Made by a program: the position numbers and the translations under genes
Notes under the pieces: generated by a model
Seen by the model: the letters and a program-made list of their open reading frames with translations, nothing else
Told to the model about the DNA's origin: nothing
The model's database searches: none
Part shown: one piece after another, positions 16,805-27,967 of the stretch
Layout of the letters: every line of letters starts with the position of its first letter
Numbering within the stretch: the first letter of the stretch is position 1
NCBI RefSeq assembly: GCF_900100165.1
Contig: NZ_FNEO01000003.1
Location: forward strand, 184,951 to 248,950
Length of the DNA stretch: 64,000 bases
Source of the DNA: Flavobacterium glycines
GTDB taxonomy: Bacteria > Bacteroidota > Bacteroidia > Flavobacteriales > Flavobacteriaceae
Direction: 5' to 3'

Positions 16805-18133
16805 ATGAAAAAAATCTGTTTATTTCTGATTGCTTTACTGGCAATTACTCCTAAAACATTTTCGCAAAAAAACAATAAAGATCTTTTTCCTGATGGAACA
16901 AAAATTCCGGACTGGTTTCATGATGCATCAAAAATCAACCCTGTTAATCTGGGAAAATTCTTTTCTATCACCGATTATGGAGCAAAAAATGACAGTACAA
17001 TTGTCCAAACTGCTGCAATCCAAAAAACAATTGACGAAGCCTACCGTAATGGAGGTGGTGTTGTAGTTATTCCAAAAGGAACTTTTATGAGCGGTGCTTT
17101 GTTTTTTAGACCCAACACCCATTTGCATGTATCTGAAGGGGCTATTTTAAAAGGTTCCGATAACATTAATGATTATCCGTTTATGCCTTCCCGTATTGAA
17201 GGACAAAGTATTGAATATTTTACTGCTTTAGTAAATGCTTACGGAATTAACGGTTTTACTATTACCGGAAAAGGAACCATCGACGGTAACGGATTGAAAT
17301 ATTGGGAAGCTTTTTGGCAAAGAAGAAAAGAAAATCCAAACTGTACTAATCTTGAAGTTTCGAGACCGCGTTTAGTATTCATTTGGAAATGTGATAATGT
17401 TCAGGTTCAGGATGTTAAATTGCACAATTCCGGTTTTTGGACCAGTCATTACTACCAATGCAATAATGTAAAAATCCTTGATTTACATATTACCTCGCCA
17501 CACGAACCTGTTAAAGCACCTAGCACTGACGCAATTGATATTGATGTGTGTACTAACATGTTGATTAAAGGTTGTTATATGGCGGTAAACGATGACGCTA
17601 TTGCTCTAAAAGGAGGAAAAGGCCCTTGGGCAGATAAAGATGCCAGCAACGGTGGAAACGAAAACATCATTATTGAAAACTGTAATTTTGGATTCTGCCA
17701 TGGTGCTTTAACTTCCGGTAGCGAAGCTATTCATAACAAAAATATTATTGTTCGTAACTGCACTGTCGATAATGCAATACGTCTTTTATGGCTAAAAATG
17801 CGTCCGGATACTCCTCAAAAATACGAATACATTACTGTAGAAAACATTACAGGTTATGCTAAAAGTATGATTTATGTAAAACCATGGACTCAGTTTTTTG
17901 ACTTAAAAGGAAGAAAAGATGTTCCTTTATCTTATTGTGACAATATCACTATGAAAAATATCAATATAAAATGTGATGTTTTCTATGATATGGCAATCAC
18001 AGAATACGACAGATTGAGCAACTTCACTTTTGAAAACTTAAAGATTGAAGCCAAAAAAGATACTATGGACAAGAGCATCATCACTGGTTTAAAACTTAAA
18101 AATGTAGTGGTGAACAACAAAACCATTAAATAA
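16805..18133 (+). CDS. Glycoside hydrolase family 28 (polygalacturonase-like), secreted
   Basis: A 442-residue protein with a signal peptide ending at SQKN. The beta-helix enzyme begins with the pectinase-type entry motif ITDYGAKNDSTIVQTAAIQ and GGGVVVIPKGTF. Catalytic Asp residues are seen in PSTDAIDID (Asp242) and VNDDAIALK (Asp263, Asp264), with CHGALTSGSE providing the conserved His. GH28 members hydrolyse galacturonan or rhamnogalacturonan; exact specificity cannot be told. It heads a three-gene group with an esterase and an alpha/alpha-toroid glycosidase, all secreted. There is no SusC/SusD pair nearby. Confidence 0.92.
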   Translation: MKKICLFLIALLAITPKTFSQKNNKDLFPDGTKIPDWFHDASKINPVNLGKFFSITDYGAKNDSTIVQTAAIQKTIDEAYRNGGGVVVIPKGTFMSGALFFRPNTHLHVSEGAILKGSDNINDYPFMPSRIEGQSIEYFTALVNAYGINGFTITGKGTIDGNGLKYWEAFWQRRKENPNCTNLEVSRPRLVFIWKCDNVQVQDVKLHNSGFWTSHYYQCNNVKILDLHITSPHEPVKAPSTDAIDIDVCTNMLIKGCYMAVNDDAIALKGGKGPWADKDASNGGNENIIIENCNFGFCHGALTSGSEAIHNKNIIVRNCTVDNAIRLLWLKMRPDTPQKYEYITVENITGYAKSMIYVKPWTQFFDLKGRKDVPLSYCDNITMKNINIKCDVFYDMAITEYDRLSNFTFENLKIEAKKDTMDKSIITGLKLKNVVVNNKTIK

Positions 18134-18170
18134 TCATTGCTAAATTCCTAAATTAGCAAAACCAATTAAC

Positions 18171-18204
18171 AAAGGGTATAATATGTTCGGTATTATACCC
18201 TTTA
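18171..18204 (+). terminator. Strong hairpin between the GH28 and esterase genes
   Basis: AAAGGGTATAATA / TATTATACCCTTT, a perfect 13-bp stem with an 8-base loop and only a short T run, ending 22 bp before the esterase start. It may be a terminator, partial attenuator or mRNA stabiliser. Confidence 0.6.
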
Positions 18205-18226
18205 CAATTTAAAACCTGATTAAATT

Positions 18227-19522
18227 ATGAAACTACTCGCTCATTTTTCATTATTTCTGGGACTACTAAGCATAACTTTAAAAGCACAAAATACTCCTGC
18301 TCCAATTAAACTAGTGGATATTATTCTTACTGCTAATCATTCTGATTGGAACTACAAACTTAATGAAGAGGCTACTGTAAAAATCAGTGTACTTCGATAT
18401 GGCTCAGCTGTCGAAAATGCCGAAATAGAATACCAATATGGTTCGGAACAGCTAACCCCTGAAAAAAAAGGAACACTTAAATTAGAAAATGGTGTTGGCG
18501 AAATCAACATTGGTACGATGAATAATCCAGGTTTTCGTCAGCTAAAAGTACAGGCAAAAATTGATGGTTATGTGTATAAAAACGAAATCAAAGCAGCTTA
18601 TGCTCCATTTGATATCCAACCAACAGTAAAGCTCCCAAAAGATTTTGATGTATTTTGGAACAAAGCAAAAGCGGAGAACAACAAAATCCCAACGGATGCT
18701 CAAGTCACATACAAACCCGAATTATCGACAGCTACAGTTGACATTTATTTGGTGCGTTTACAGAATTACAAATTAGGACACTATTTTTACGGCTATTTGA
18801 GTAAACCCAAAGACAACAAAAAACATCCCGTTTTATTTAATCCTCCCGGTGCCGGAGTAAAAAAGATAGTACCTTTTACCTCTTATGCCGAAAAAGGTTT
18901 TATTAGTTTCACCACCGAAATTCACGGAGTCAATCCGGAAATGAATGAAAGTGACTTTCAGGAAATGAGAAAAAACCTAAGTGATTATTGGGCAATCAAT
19001 TTAAATGACAAAAACAACTATTATTACAAAGCTGTTTATTTGGGTTGTGTTCGTGCTATTGATTTTTTGACCAGTCTTCCAGAATATGACCAAAAAAATG
19101 TGGTCGTAACCGGTGGCAGTCAGGGTGGAGCGCTTACCATTGTAACGGCAGGAATTGATAACAGAGTCAATTATATTTCGGCTTTTTATCCTGCTCTAAG
19201 TGATAATTCAGGTTTTTTATACAACCGTGCCGGAGGCTGGCCTTCTATGTTTAGCGATAAATACCAAAATAACAGCCCGGAAAAAACAAGCACTATGGAA
19301 TATTACGATGTAGTTAATTTTGCTAAAAAAATCAAAATTCCCGGTTTTTATTCTGCCGGATATAATGACAATACCTGTCCGCCTACTTCTACCCTTGCAG
19401 CATTTAATTCGGTGACAGCTCCAAAAGAAATCGTTATTACTCCTATTTCGGCACACTGGCGATTTGGAGAAACAGATGATCAATCTATTAAATGGTTACG
19501 TGAAAAATGCGGAATACAATAG
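18227..19522 (+). CDS. Acetylxylan esterase-type (CE7/AXE1) secreted esterase
   Basis: A 431-residue protein with a signal peptide (cleavage near LKAQN). An N-terminal beta-sandwich-like part (to about residue 125) precedes the alpha/beta-hydrolase. The nucleophile elbow is TGGSQGG (Ser298), with Asp381 in YNDNTCPPT and His410 in SAHWRF completing the triad. The family removes acetyl groups from polysaccharides or oligosaccharides. Between a GH28 and another glycosidase, it probably deacetylates pectic material; this is inference from context. Confidence 0.88.
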   Translation: MKLLAHFSLFLGLLSITLKAQNTPAPIKLVDIILTANHSDWNYKLNEEATVKISVLRYGSAVENAEIEYQYGSEQLTPEKKGTLKLENGVGEINIGTMNNPGFRQLKVQAKIDGYVYKNEIKAAYAPFDIQPTVKLPKDFDVFWNKAKAENNKIPTDAQVTYKPELSTATVDIYLVRLQNYKLGHYFYGYLSKPKDNKKHPVLFNPPGAGVKKIVPFTSYAEKGFISFTTEIHGVNPEMNESDFQEMRKNLSDYWAINLNDKNNYYYKAVYLGCVRAIDFLTSLPEYDQKNVVVTGGSQGGALTIVTAGIDNRVNYISAFYPALSDNSGFLYNRAGGWPSMFSDKYQNNSPEKTSTMEYYDVVNFAKKIKIPGFYSAGYNDNTCPPTSTLAAFNSVTAPKEIVITPISAHWRFGETDDQSIKWLREKCGIQ

Positions 19523-19548
19523 CTATATAACACTTTAATAATAAAATT

Positions 19549-20913
19549 ATGACTAGAAAAACCACCTTTCTTATTTTAGTTTTACTCGCCGGAAGTCTTT
19601 CTTCTTATAGTCAGATAAAAGATTCTATAACCGATTATATTTCGGTTATCAAGACAAATGTTTACAAAGATTACAAAAAAATGTATCGTAAAGGCGGAGG
19701 ATCATTAGTCTATCCATTTCTTACTCCGGGAAGTAATCAATATGACAATGTATTGTGGGATTGGGATTCCTGGTTAAGTAACATTGCGCTCCGACAAATT
19801 CTAACAGATATTGGCACAGCAAAAGACAAAGAAGAAGCTATAAAATACGAACAAGGTTGTGTGCTTAACTTTTTACATTACGGAGATTGGGATGGCTATT
19901 TGCCAATTGTAATTTGGGAAGATTCAAAACCCCGTGATATCCGTCCTGAGAACATTTACGATGTCAATATGCACAAACCGGTTTTAGCACAACACGCAGC
20001 ATTCATTACAAAGACAAATGGCGGTGACGCTGAGTGGATTCGGGAAAAATTTTATCATCTTCAAACATTTGTAAACAACTACAAATCGCATCACAGAAAC
20101 ATAGCTACAGGGCTTTATTACTGGCAGAGCGATGTTGCCATAGGCGTAGATAATGATCCTGCCACTTTCTTTCGACCAAATAAAAGTTCGGCTTCTATTT
20201 ACCTAAATTGTTTGATGTACAAAGAATTACTGGCAATGGTTTACCTGGCAGACCAACTGAACTTATCCAATGTAGGTAAAGAATTTGCTGCCGATGCTGA
20301 AAACCTGAAAGCTGCTATCCAAAAAAATTGCTGGGATGAAAGAGACGGTTTCTTTTATAGTGTGGATTTAAATTTACGTCCTGTTGCAAACGTAGCAGAT
20401 AACACACTGGGACGTTCCTTTATAATTCATAGCGGTTTTCCAAGAGATTACGATTGTATCATTCAGCGTATTGAAGTCTGGAGCGGATTTTTAGCACTTT
20501 GGGCCGGCATCGCTACACCGGAACAGGCCGAAAGAATTGTTAAAGAACATTATTCGAATACAAAAACATTCAATTCGCCTTCCGGAGTTCGAACACTTTC
20601 CAAAATGGAAAAAATGTACAGTTTAAGATCAAGTGCTAATCCGTCTAACTGGAGAGGTCCTATTTGGGGAATTTCAAACTATATGGTTTTTAAAGGCTTA
20701 GAAAAATACGGTTACACCAAAGAAGCCAACGAATTAGCCCAAAAAACAATCAGTTTGTTTGGAAAGGATTTCAAAAAAAATGGTGCTTTGCATGAATATT
20801 ACGAACCGGAAACGGGAGTACCTATGCTAAACAAAGGATTTCAAAACTGGAATTACCTTGTTTTGAATATGGTAGCCTGGTTAGAAGGAAAAAAAGCCGT
20901 TGAAGAATTTTAA
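19549..20913 (+). CDS. Alpha/alpha-toroid glycosidase (trehalase/GH63-like, MGH1-like)
   Basis: A 454-residue protein with a signal peptide (to about SYSQ). It shows the (alpha/alpha)6 glycosidase pattern: YDNVLWDWDSWLSNIALRQ near residue 66, GDWDGYLPIVIW, NWRGPIWGISNYMVF, and a C-terminal ALHEYYEPETG with catalytic-base-like Glu and GFQNWNYLVLNMVAW. These features match the GH37/GH63 and MGH1-like clan. Substrate is unknown; the neighbours suggest an oligosaccharide released from plant cell wall. It is 26 bp after the esterase. Confidence 0.8.
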   Translation: MTRKTTFLILVLLAGSLSSYSQIKDSITDYISVIKTNVYKDYKKMYRKGGGSLVYPFLTPGSNQYDNVLWDWDSWLSNIALRQILTDIGTAKDKEEAIKYEQGCVLNFLHYGDWDGYLPIVIWEDSKPRDIRPENIYDVNMHKPVLAQHAAFITKTNGGDAEWIREKFYHLQTFVNNYKSHHRNIATGLYYWQSDVAIGVDNDPATFFRPNKSSASIYLNCLMYKELLAMVYLADQLNLSNVGKEFAADAENLKAAIQKNCWDERDGFFYSVDLNLRPVANVADNTLGRSFIIHSGFPRDYDCIIQRIEVWSGFLALWAGIATPEQAERIVKEHYSNTKTFNSPSGVRTLSKMEKMYSLRSSANPSNWRGPIWGISNYMVFKGLEKYGYTKEANELAQKTISLFGKDFKKNGALHEYYEPETGVPMLNKGFQNWNYLVLNMVAWLEGKKAVEEF

Positions 20914-20971
20914 ACTGCTTTTAGAATACAGCTAAATTAGCTTTTATTTATTTCATCCAAATTTGTTTTAC

Positions 20972-20979
20972 TACTTTTG
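20972..20979 (+). promoter_or_regulatory. Putative -7 box for panB
   Basis: TACTTTTG matches TAnnTTTG, 20 bp before the start codon. Confidence 0.45.
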
Positions 20980-20999
20980 CAGTTCCTAAAACTATTACT

Positions 21000-21818
21000 A
21001 TGTCGACAGCGAAAAAAGACTATAAAAAAATTACGACAAAGTCCTTAATTGATATGAAGGCACAGGGAGAAAAAATCTCTATGCTTACTGCCTATGATTT
21101 TACAATGGCTAAAATTGTTGATTCTGCTGGTATCGACGTGATACTTGTAGGAGATTCAGCCTCTAATGTAATGGCAGGACACGAAACGACACTTCCTATT
21201 ACCTTAGACCAAATGATTTATCATGCTTCGTCTGTAGTAAGAGGTGCTGACAGAGCTTTAGTTGTTGTCGATTTGCCTTTTGGAAGTTATCAGTCGGACC
21301 CTAGAGAAGCTTTGCGCTCTGCTATCCGAATCATGAAAGAAAGTGGCGGTCATGCTGTAAAATTAGAAGGTGGAAAAGAAATTAAAGATTCTATCAAAAA
21401 AATATTAAATGCAGGTATTCCGGTTATGGGGCATTTAGGATTAACTCCTCAATCTATCTATAAATTTGGAACTTATACTGTAAGAGCTAAAGAAGAACAG
21501 GAAGCTTTAAAATTAATCGAAGATGCTAAACTTTTAGAAAAACTAGGTTGTTTCTCTTTAGTTTTAGAAAAAATCCCTGCCAAATTAGCCCAACAAATTG
21601 CTGAAAGTATTTCGATACCAGTAATTGGAATTGGTGCAGGTTCGGGAGTTGACGGACAAGTATTAGTCATTCATGATATGCTGGGGATGAATAATGAATT
21701 CAGTCCGAGATTTTTAAGACGTTATATGAATCTTTACGAAGGAATGACTTCGGCCATCAGCCAGTATGTAGAAGACGTAAAATCAAAAGATTTCCCTAAC
21801 AAAAAAGAACAATATTAA
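21000..21818 (+). CDS. panB: 3-methyl-2-oxobutanoate hydroxymethyltransferase
   Basis: A 272-residue TIM-barrel enzyme that makes ketopantoate for pantothenate and coenzyme A synthesis. The family motifs [53 protein letters not shown] and [15 protein letters not shown] are all seen, including the metal-binding Asp of VGDS. No other pan genes are adjacent. It has its own -7 box and a downstream hairpin, so it is monocistronic. Confidence 0.97.
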   Translation: MSTAKKDYKKITTKSLIDMKAQGEKISMLTAYDFTMAKIVDSAGIDVILVGDSASNVMAGHETTLPITLDQMIYHASSVVRGADRALVVVDLPFGSYQSDPREALRSAIRIMKESGGHAVKLEGGKEIKDSIKKILNAGIPVMGHLGLTPQSIYKFGTYTVRAKEEQEALKLIEDAKLLEKLGCFSLVLEKIPAKLAQQIAESISIPVIGIGAGSGVDGQVLVIHDMLGMNNEFSPRFLRRYMNLYEGMTSAISQYVEDVKSKDFPNKKEQY

Positions 21819-21868
21819 TCGTTCTTACTCCTTTAAAACAGCATTTCTTTAGAAATAATTTTGCATAA

Positions 21869-21931
21869 AAAATGCTCGAAATAGCTCTCCGTTATACTAC
21901 GAAAAGCTTTTTCGGGCATTATTTTTTAATG
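21869..21931 (+). terminator. Terminator-like hairpin after panB
   Basis: AATGCTCGAAA pairs with TTTTCGGGCATT across a 30-base loop and is followed by ATTTTTTAA. The large loop and two G-U pairs make it a moderate candidate. Confidence 0.5.
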
Positions 21932-22044
21932 TTCTAAAACCCCGTTGTATTCATAAAAAATAACTGGCAACAAAATAAGTATTCTAATTTTCGAAAAAAT
22001 ATCAATACAAGTCCGGATTTAAAAGATAACTATTTTAAAACTGT

Positions 22045-22052
22045 TATTTTTG
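22045..22052 (+). promoter_or_regulatory. Putative -7 box for the RluA-type gene
   Basis: TATTTTTG matches TAnnTTTG, 19 bp before the ATG at 22072. Confidence 0.4.
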
Positions 22053-22071
22053 TATTCAAATAAAACAATTG

Positions 22072-22761
22072 ATGAAAGTACTTTCAAATAAAAACAATCT
22101 TCAGGTTTTACACGAAGACAATCATATTATCGTAATTAACAAACGCGTAGGTGATATTGTTCAGGGTGATAAAACGGGAGATAAACCCCTTAGCGAAGTT
22201 GTAAAAGAATACATCAAGGAAAAATACAACAAACCCGGCGAAGTATTCCTGGGCGTGGTTCATCGGTTAGACCGTCCTACAACCGGAATTGTAGTTTTTG
22301 CCAGAACTTCAAAGGCGCTAACAAGATTGAATGATTTATTTAAAAACAGAGAGACACAAAAAACCTATTGGGCAATTGTAAAAAACAAACCTTTACAAGC
22401 TACTGCCAAATTAGTTCATTATCTAAAAAGAAACGAAAAAAATAATACTTCGAAAGCACATTTAAAAGAAGTTCCCGATAGTAAAGTAGCAAGTTTAGAT
22501 TACCAAATTATAAAAGAACTCAACAATTATGTTGCTTTAGAAATCAATTTACATACAGGAAGGCATCATCAAATTAGAGCACAATTGGCTGCCATAGGTT
22601 CGCCAATAAAAGGCGATTTGAAATATGGATTTGACAGAAGTAATCCCGATGGAGGCATTCATTTGCATGCAAGAAAATTGGTTTTTGTTCATCCGGTTTC
22701 AAAAGAAACACTCACGATTATCGCTCCCACTCCTGATGATGTTATTTGGAACGCCGTATAA
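22072..22761 (+). CDS. RluA-family pseudouridine synthase
   Basis: A 229-residue enzyme; the ATG at 22072 is preferred over a TTG one codon earlier. The active-site motif VVHRLDRPTTGIVVFAR contains the catalytic Asp, followed by KTYWAIV and the conserved HTGRHHQIRAQLA and GDLKYG segments. There is no N-terminal S4 domain, so it belongs to the short RluA/TruC-like group. It isomerises uridine in rRNA or tRNA; the target base cannot be told. Confidence 0.92.
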   Translation: MKVLSNKNNLQVLHEDNHIIVINKRVGDIVQGDKTGDKPLSEVVKEYIKEKYNKPGEVFLGVVHRLDRPTTGIVVFARTSKALTRLNDLFKNRETQKTYWAIVKNKPLQATAKLVHYLKRNEKNNTSKAHLKEVPDSKVASLDYQIIKELNNYVALEINLHTGRHHQIRAQLAAIGSPIKGDLKYGFDRSNPDGGIHLHARKLVFVHPVSKETLTIIAPTPDDVIWNAV

Positions 22762-22823
22762 TTTTCAGTTAACAACATTAACAAACTACAATTTCATAAA
22801 AACAACTATTCTTAATCAACCCT

Positions 22824-23576
22824 ATGAAAACTAATAAAGAACGAATACTGGAATTAAAAACAAATGGTTATAAAATAAGTTTTGAAAATGTTTTTAATCT
22901 AGCCTTTGAAAATTATAAAAAAATTGCCGTTTATGCCGGTTTGTTATTTTTAGTCACAACTGTGTTTTTAGGAATCATTTCGGTTCTAATAATTGCATTT
23001 ACCTATGGAATTGCTAATTTTCAAGATTTAATAAAACCTGAAAATCTGGATCCTAAAAATTTTTCTGATGAATTTCTAATGATTTATATTGCATCTGTAA
23101 CTTTATTCAGCTGTCTTGCAAGTCCATTTTTAGCAGGTTTTATCAAAATGGCGCATTGTGCCGAAATAGATGAAGAATTCCATGTTTCTACCGCTTTCGA
23201 ATATTATAAATTCAGCTATTTTAAAGAACTTTTTGTTGCGACTTTAACCCTCTCTCTTTTAAATATGGGAATAGCATCTGTTCTGGAAGCAACAGGAATT
23301 CCTGCATTAAGTTTCATAGGATCTTTGACCGTCACTTTGCTAAGCATACTGACTGTTCCTTTAATTATTTTTAGTGATTTCAAAGTATTTGAAGCTATAA
23401 ATACCAGTTTTAATTTGGTTTTAAAACAACCACTCATACTTTTAGGTCTATTAATTGTAGCTTATTTATTTTTACTAACCGGAGTTTTCATGTTCTTTAT
23501 TGGCTTGTTTTTTACCATGCCTTTTTTATACTCCACCTATTATGCTGTTTATAAATCAATTATTGGATTTGAATAA
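22824..23576 (+). CDS. Polytopic membrane protein of unknown function
   Basis: A 250-residue protein with about six hydrophobic segments: two near residues 34-62, one near 88-106, and three in the C-terminal 130 residues. A short basic N-terminus precedes an FNLAFENYKK segment. Organisation resembles the DUF975/glycerophosphoryl diester phosphodiesterase membrane-domain type of helical bundles, but no diagnostic motif is seen. It is 62 bp after the pseudouridine synthase gene. Confidence 0.65.
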   Translation: MKTNKERILELKTNGYKISFENVFNLAFENYKKIAVYAGLLFLVTTVFLGIISVLIIAFTYGIANFQDLIKPENLDPKNFSDEFLMIYIASVTLFSCLASPFLAGFIKMAHCAEIDEEFHVSTAFEYYKFSYFKELFVATLTLSLLNMGIASVLEATGIPALSFIGSLTVTLLSILTVPLIIFSDFKVFEAINTSFNLVLKQPLILLGLLIVAYLFLLTGVFMFFIGLFFTMPFLYSTYYAVYKSIIGFE

Positions 23577-23714
23577 TCACACCTAAATTAGAATAAAGAA
23601 AACATATTGTGTTTTTTTCAATATATTGTATGCTGTTTTCTTTCAATTATTGTTATTTTTAAAAAAAATCTCGTAGCTATTTTTAAATAAAATTTCCGAT
23701 TTTAATTCCTATAC

Positions 23715-26700
23715 ATGGCTTTACAGTATAATTTTATGTTGAAAACGTTTTCAAACAGTGTTGGCTTTAGTGGGGGTAATAATTTTTCATCAATTAATAT
23801 GTTTGAAATTATGACTCAGCTGCCTATCGATAAAGATCTTTATCGCACTGTTATTCCATTTGTTTTTTTCATCATTTTTCTATTAATATATAAATTCCAT
23901 AAAATCAAATATACTTTTGGAAACAAGTATGTTAAAAACTTTAATCCCGAAAATTCAGAAAAAAAAGAATACCAACTTTATTTCTTTTTTCTGGGAATAA
24001 TTGTTTTGATTTTAGAATTAAGCTTTGAATATTTTAAATTAAGACCTCAAAGCATGTTAGTTACTAATGTATGCATTTCATTGTTCTTAATTACAATGTC
24101 TTACATCAGTACTCAGTCGGATTTTGTATTTCAAAATATCAAAAAAATATTCAGAATTGTTTTTTTTATAGCATTTCTCAATGTTTGCCGAAACATCATA
24201 AAATTTGAAAATGATAATATTCCCTTTTTAAGCTTTCTTTTATTTACCTACTTTTCATTTACAACTCTTAAACCGCAAAGATTATACTGGTTATTTGTTT
24301 TGTTTGAATTAAGCTTCCTCATTGGAATTTCATTATTCAAATTAGCACCTGTAAACAGAGTAACGGTAATTTTTAATTACACTTTAATAGTGATTTTTAT
24401 CAATTTCATCCGTAATATGTCGATAGAAGATTTGAATAATAAATTTCAATTTTACGATCAAATCATCAATAAAGGGAACTCCCTAATTATGGCAAAAGAC
24501 AGAAACAATAAAATTGTTTTCTGCAGCAAAAGTGCTAAAACTATTTTAGGATATACTACTGACGAATTAATGGATTATGGTTACTATAAACTGACCGATA
24601 ATCCTGAAAAAACAGTAACAGAAACCTTTGAAAGTCAAATAAATGACAAAACTTTCATTAGAAAATTAAGATGCAAAAATGGAGAATACAAATACATCCA
24701 ATGGAAAAACAAACAATTTTCGGATAATTTAATTATTGGAATTGGACAAGATATTACCAATGAAATCCAAATTCAAAATCAATATAAAAATCTCGTTCAA
24801 AATGCACAGGATTTTATTTATGAGTTAGATTTAAACGGCAAGATCGTATTTGTTAATCATTACACACTAAAGACATTAGGATATACCGAAGATGATATTC
24901 TAAAAAAACATTATTCACATTTTATCCGAAAAGATTACCTTACTATCTTAGAATCTTTTTATAAAATAAACGAAGATACTGAAATAGAATTTCCAACTCT
25001 TGAAATTCCTATTTTGAAAAAAAACGGCAGTGTAATTTGGATTGCCCAAAAAATTATGATTAGTCGTAATGATTGGGGAAAAACCAGAGGCTATTCAGGA
25101 ATTGCCCGAGATATTACTTTTGTAAAAAACATTGATATCGAAAAACAAAAAAGAAACGACAAAAACAAAAAGTACACCGAAAGTCTAAAAAACTTTACCG
25201 CAAAGAGTTTTTCCAATGAAGAAACTTTAGAAATAAAATTAAAATCAATACTGGAGAACACTACTAAAACTATTGATGTTAACAGAGCAAGTTATTGGGA
25301 ATATTTAGGAGATAAAATTGTATGCATTCAATCTTATGACTCCGAAAATAAAATATTTACAAATGGATTTGTTCTCACAAAAGAAAAGTATCCTAACTTC
25401 TTTTTATCCTTAGAAAACAAAACTCCTATTGTTGCTTCTAACATTAAAAACAACCCTATAACTCAGGAATTATACCCTGATTTACAGGAAAATGCCTTAA
25501 CTTTTTCGATCATAAAAACTCCGGTTTTTATCAACGGAGAGCTTGTTGGTGTAGTTTGTATCGAATCAGGTCATTCTCCTAAAGAATGGGATAATGAAGA
25601 TATTAATTTTTCCAGAGCCATCGCTGATAGTATTGCTATTGCACTCGAATCTAAAAAAAGATTAGAAGTAGAACAAAAATTGACTTACAAAAGCGATTTG
25701 CTTTCAGCAATGAACTTATGTACTGAGCGCTTTTTGAATGTAAAAAACATCGATAAAGTTTTCGAAGATGTACTTATTATAATTGGAAAAGCAACAAAAT
25801 CATATCGTAGTTTTTACTACCTAAACAATCCCGGAAACAACACTATTAGTCAAAAATACCGTTGGACAGATGGCCAGAATGAATTAAGCACTTTAGACCC
25901 CTCTTTTCAAAATTTACCATATCCGTTTTTTGAAGAATTATTACCTCCTTTATTAGAAAATAAAATTTATCGCAATAATTTTTCTAATGTAAAAAGCGAA
26001 AGCCTAAGAGAAAAATTAAAAGTATTAAAAGCCGGTTCAATAATCCTTTTGCCAATTTTTGTCAAAAATAAATTCCACGGTTTTATGGGATTGAACGATT
26101 TAGATGAAAATCGTATTTGGGCTGATGATGAAGCTCAAATTTTACAAACTTTAACCATGAATATCGGTTCTTCAATTGATAGAATTGAAAATGAAATAGC
26201 GATTAACGAAAGTGAAGAAAAATTTAGATTATTAGCCAATAATATCCCCGGAACAGTTTACCTGTCCGAAAACGATGCCGATTACAGCAAAATATACCTT
26301 AATGATGAAATTGAAAAACTAACAGGTTATCCAAAAGAAGATTTTCTTGAAAAAAGAATACGATTCAAAGATTTAATTCATCCCGAAGATGTAGAAAAAA
26401 CGCTCATTAAATCAGCTCAAAAACTAGCTAAACTAGAACCTTTTCATCTCACCTATCGCATTCTTAATAAAAAAGGTGAAATTGTTTGGATTGATGAATT
26501 TGTGGATACCGTAGTTAAAAATGGTGAAATCAAATACATCGAAGGAATCATGCTGGACATCAGTAAACGTAAAGATGCCGAAAAAGCCATTAAAGCAAAA
26601 GAATATGCTGAAACAGCCAATAGAGCCAAATCAGAGTTCTTAGCCAATATGAGTCACGAAATCCGAACACCACTTAACGGTATTATCGGATTTACCGATT

Positions 26701-27776
26701 TATTAATGAAAACAGAACTGGATCATATTCAGGAAAAACATATGATAACAGTAAACCAGTCTGCTCATACTTTATTAGAGATTGTAAATGATATTCTGGA
26801 TTTCTCAAAAATTGAGGCCGGTAAACTGGAATTGCATATTGAAAAACATGAAATCAAAGAATTAATGCACCAAGTGATTGATTTAATTCAATATGAAGCC
26901 AATCAAAAAAACTTAAAATTAGAATTAAATATTGATACTGAAGTACCTCATTTTGCCTGGATTGATATTGTTCGTATCAAGCAGGTACTCATCAATTTAT
27001 TATCCAATGCTGTTAAATTTACCGAATCTGGCAGCGTTAAACTAAATGTAGATTTAAAAGAAAAAACTACGGATACACAATCCAAAATTCGTTTTTCAGT
27101 AATTGACACAGGTATAGGAATTTTAGACAGAAATCAGAAAAAAATATTCAAAGCTTTCTCTCAGGAAGATAGTTCTACAACCAAAAAATTTGGAGGAACA
27201 GGACTGGGGTTAACCATTTCTAACAAACTCCTCAATTTAATGAATAGCAGCTTACAACTAAAGAGTGAAATTGGAAAAGGAAGTTGTTTTTATTTTGATA
27301 TCGATTTAAAAACAAAAGACGAATCTTCAACAAATATAAAAAATGCAAAACCTACAATTGAGATTGACAATACTAACATTGCTACAATTAATCCAAATTT
27401 AAAAAATGCTAAAATTTTATTAGTCGAAGACAATAAAATTAATATGTTACTTTTAAAAACCATCATAAAAAACAGTCTTCCCGAAGCTCAGATTTCCGAA
27501 GCTTTAAACGGACAGGAAGCTGTCAATAATTTTGAAAATATTAATCCTGATATTATTTTCATGGATATTCAAATGCCTGTAATGAATGGATACGAAGCTT
27601 CTGTAGCCATTAGAAAATTGTCAACCGGTAAAGAAGTTCCTATTATTGCCATAACTGCCGGAACTGAGAAAGATGAAAAAAACAAATGTTTCGAGATGGA
27701 AATGAACGATTACATTTCGAAACCAATTGTAAAAGGTATCGTAGAAAAAACACTCCTCAAATGGATTAAATCATAA
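23715..27776 (+). CDS. Hybrid sensor histidine kinase with PAS, GAF and receiver domains
   Basis: A 1353-residue membrane kinase. About six or seven membrane helices span residues 45-235; PAS domains follow near 245-345 and 355-475; two GAF-type domains near 500-650 and 660-830; a third PAS near 835-955. The phospho-acceptor box [11 protein letters not shown] (His981) and an ATPase domain ([26 protein letters not shown]) precede a receiver domain with [10 protein letters not shown] (Asp1239) and phospho-accepting Asp1284 in [11 protein letters not shown]. No HPt or output domain is fused and no regulator is adjacent, so the phosphorelay partner must be elsewhere. Confidence 0.92.
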   Translation: MALQYNFMLKTFSNSVGFSGGNNFSSINMFEIMTQLPIDKDLYRTVIPFVFFIIFLLIYKFHKIKYTFGNKYVKNFNPENSEKKEYQLYFFFLGIIVLILELSFEYFKLRPQSMLVTNVCISLFLITMSYISTQSDFVFQNIKKIFRIVFFIAFLNVCRNIIKFENDNIPFLSFLLFTYFSFTTLKPQRLYWLFVLFELSFLIGISLFKLAPVNRVTVIFNYTLIVIFINFIRNMSIEDLNNKFQFYDQIINKGNSLIMAKDRNNKIVFCSKSAKTILGYTTDELMDYGYYKLTDNPEKTVTETFESQINDKTFIRKLRCKNGEYKYIQWKNKQFSDNLIIGIGQDITNEIQIQNQYKNLVQNAQDFIYELDLNGKIVFVNHYTLKTLGYTEDDILKKHYSHFIRKDYLTILESFYKINEDTEIEFPTLEIPILKKNGSVIWIAQKIMISRNDWGKTRGYSGIARDITFVKNIDIEKQKRNDKNKKYTESLKNFTAKSFSNEETLEIKLKSILENTTKTIDVNRASYWEYLGDKIVCIQSYDSENKIFTNGFVLTKEKYPNFFLSLENKTPIVASNIKNNPITQELYPDLQENALTFSIIKTPVFINGELVGVVCIESGHSPKEWDNEDINFSRAIADSIAIALESKKRLEVEQKLTYKSDLLSAMNLCTERFLNVKNIDKVFEDVLIIIGKATKSYRSFYYLNNPGNNTISQKYRWTDGQNELSTLDPSFQNLPYPFFEELLPPLLENKIYRNNFSNVKSESLREKLKVLKAGSIILLPIFVKNKFHGFMGLNDLDENRIWADDEAQILQTLTMNIGSSIDRIENEIAINESEEKFRLLANNIPGTVYLSENDADYSKIYLNDEIEKLTGYPKEDFLEKRIRFKDLIHPEDVEKTLIKSAQKLAKLEPFHLTYRILNKKGEIVWIDEFVDTVVKNGEIKYIEGIMLDISKRKDAEKAIKAKEYAETANRAKSEFLANMSHEIRTPLNGIIGFTDLLMKTELDHIQEKHMITVNQSAHTLLEIVNDILDFSKIEAGKLELHIEKHEIKELMHQVIDLIQYEANQKNLKLELNIDTEVPHFAWIDIVRIKQVLINLLSNAVKFTESGSVKLNVDLKEKTTDTQSKIRFSVIDTGIGILDRNQKKIFKAFSQEDSSTTKKFGGTGLGLTISNKLLNLMNSSLQLKSEIGKGSCFYFDIDLKTKDESSTNIKNAKPTIEIDNTNIATINPNLKNAKILLVEDNKINMLLLKTIIKNSLPEAQISEALNGQEAVNNFENINPDIIFMDIQMPVMNGYEASVAIRKLSTGKEVPIIAITAGTEKDEKNKCFEMEMNDYISKPIVKGIVEKTLLKWIKS

Positions 27777-27934
27777 GCTGCCTAAAAATAATTTGATAAG
27801 TAAGGAGATATGTTCCAGATCTTTCACTCATAAAATCTTAAGAATAATTATTAGTTTATGAGAGCTTTAAAAAAAGAAGCTATCAAGCAGGTAAATATTT
27901 TTGTCCTATTTAATTTAAAAGATATTATACAAAT

Positions 27935-27967
27935 AAAGGGATTGCTATTTAAAGCAATCCCTTTTTA
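27935..27967 (+). terminator. Rho-independent terminator downstream of the hybrid kinase
   Basis: AAAGGGATTGC / GCAATCCCTTT hairpin with a 9-base loop and T run, about 160 bp after the stop. Confidence 0.85.
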
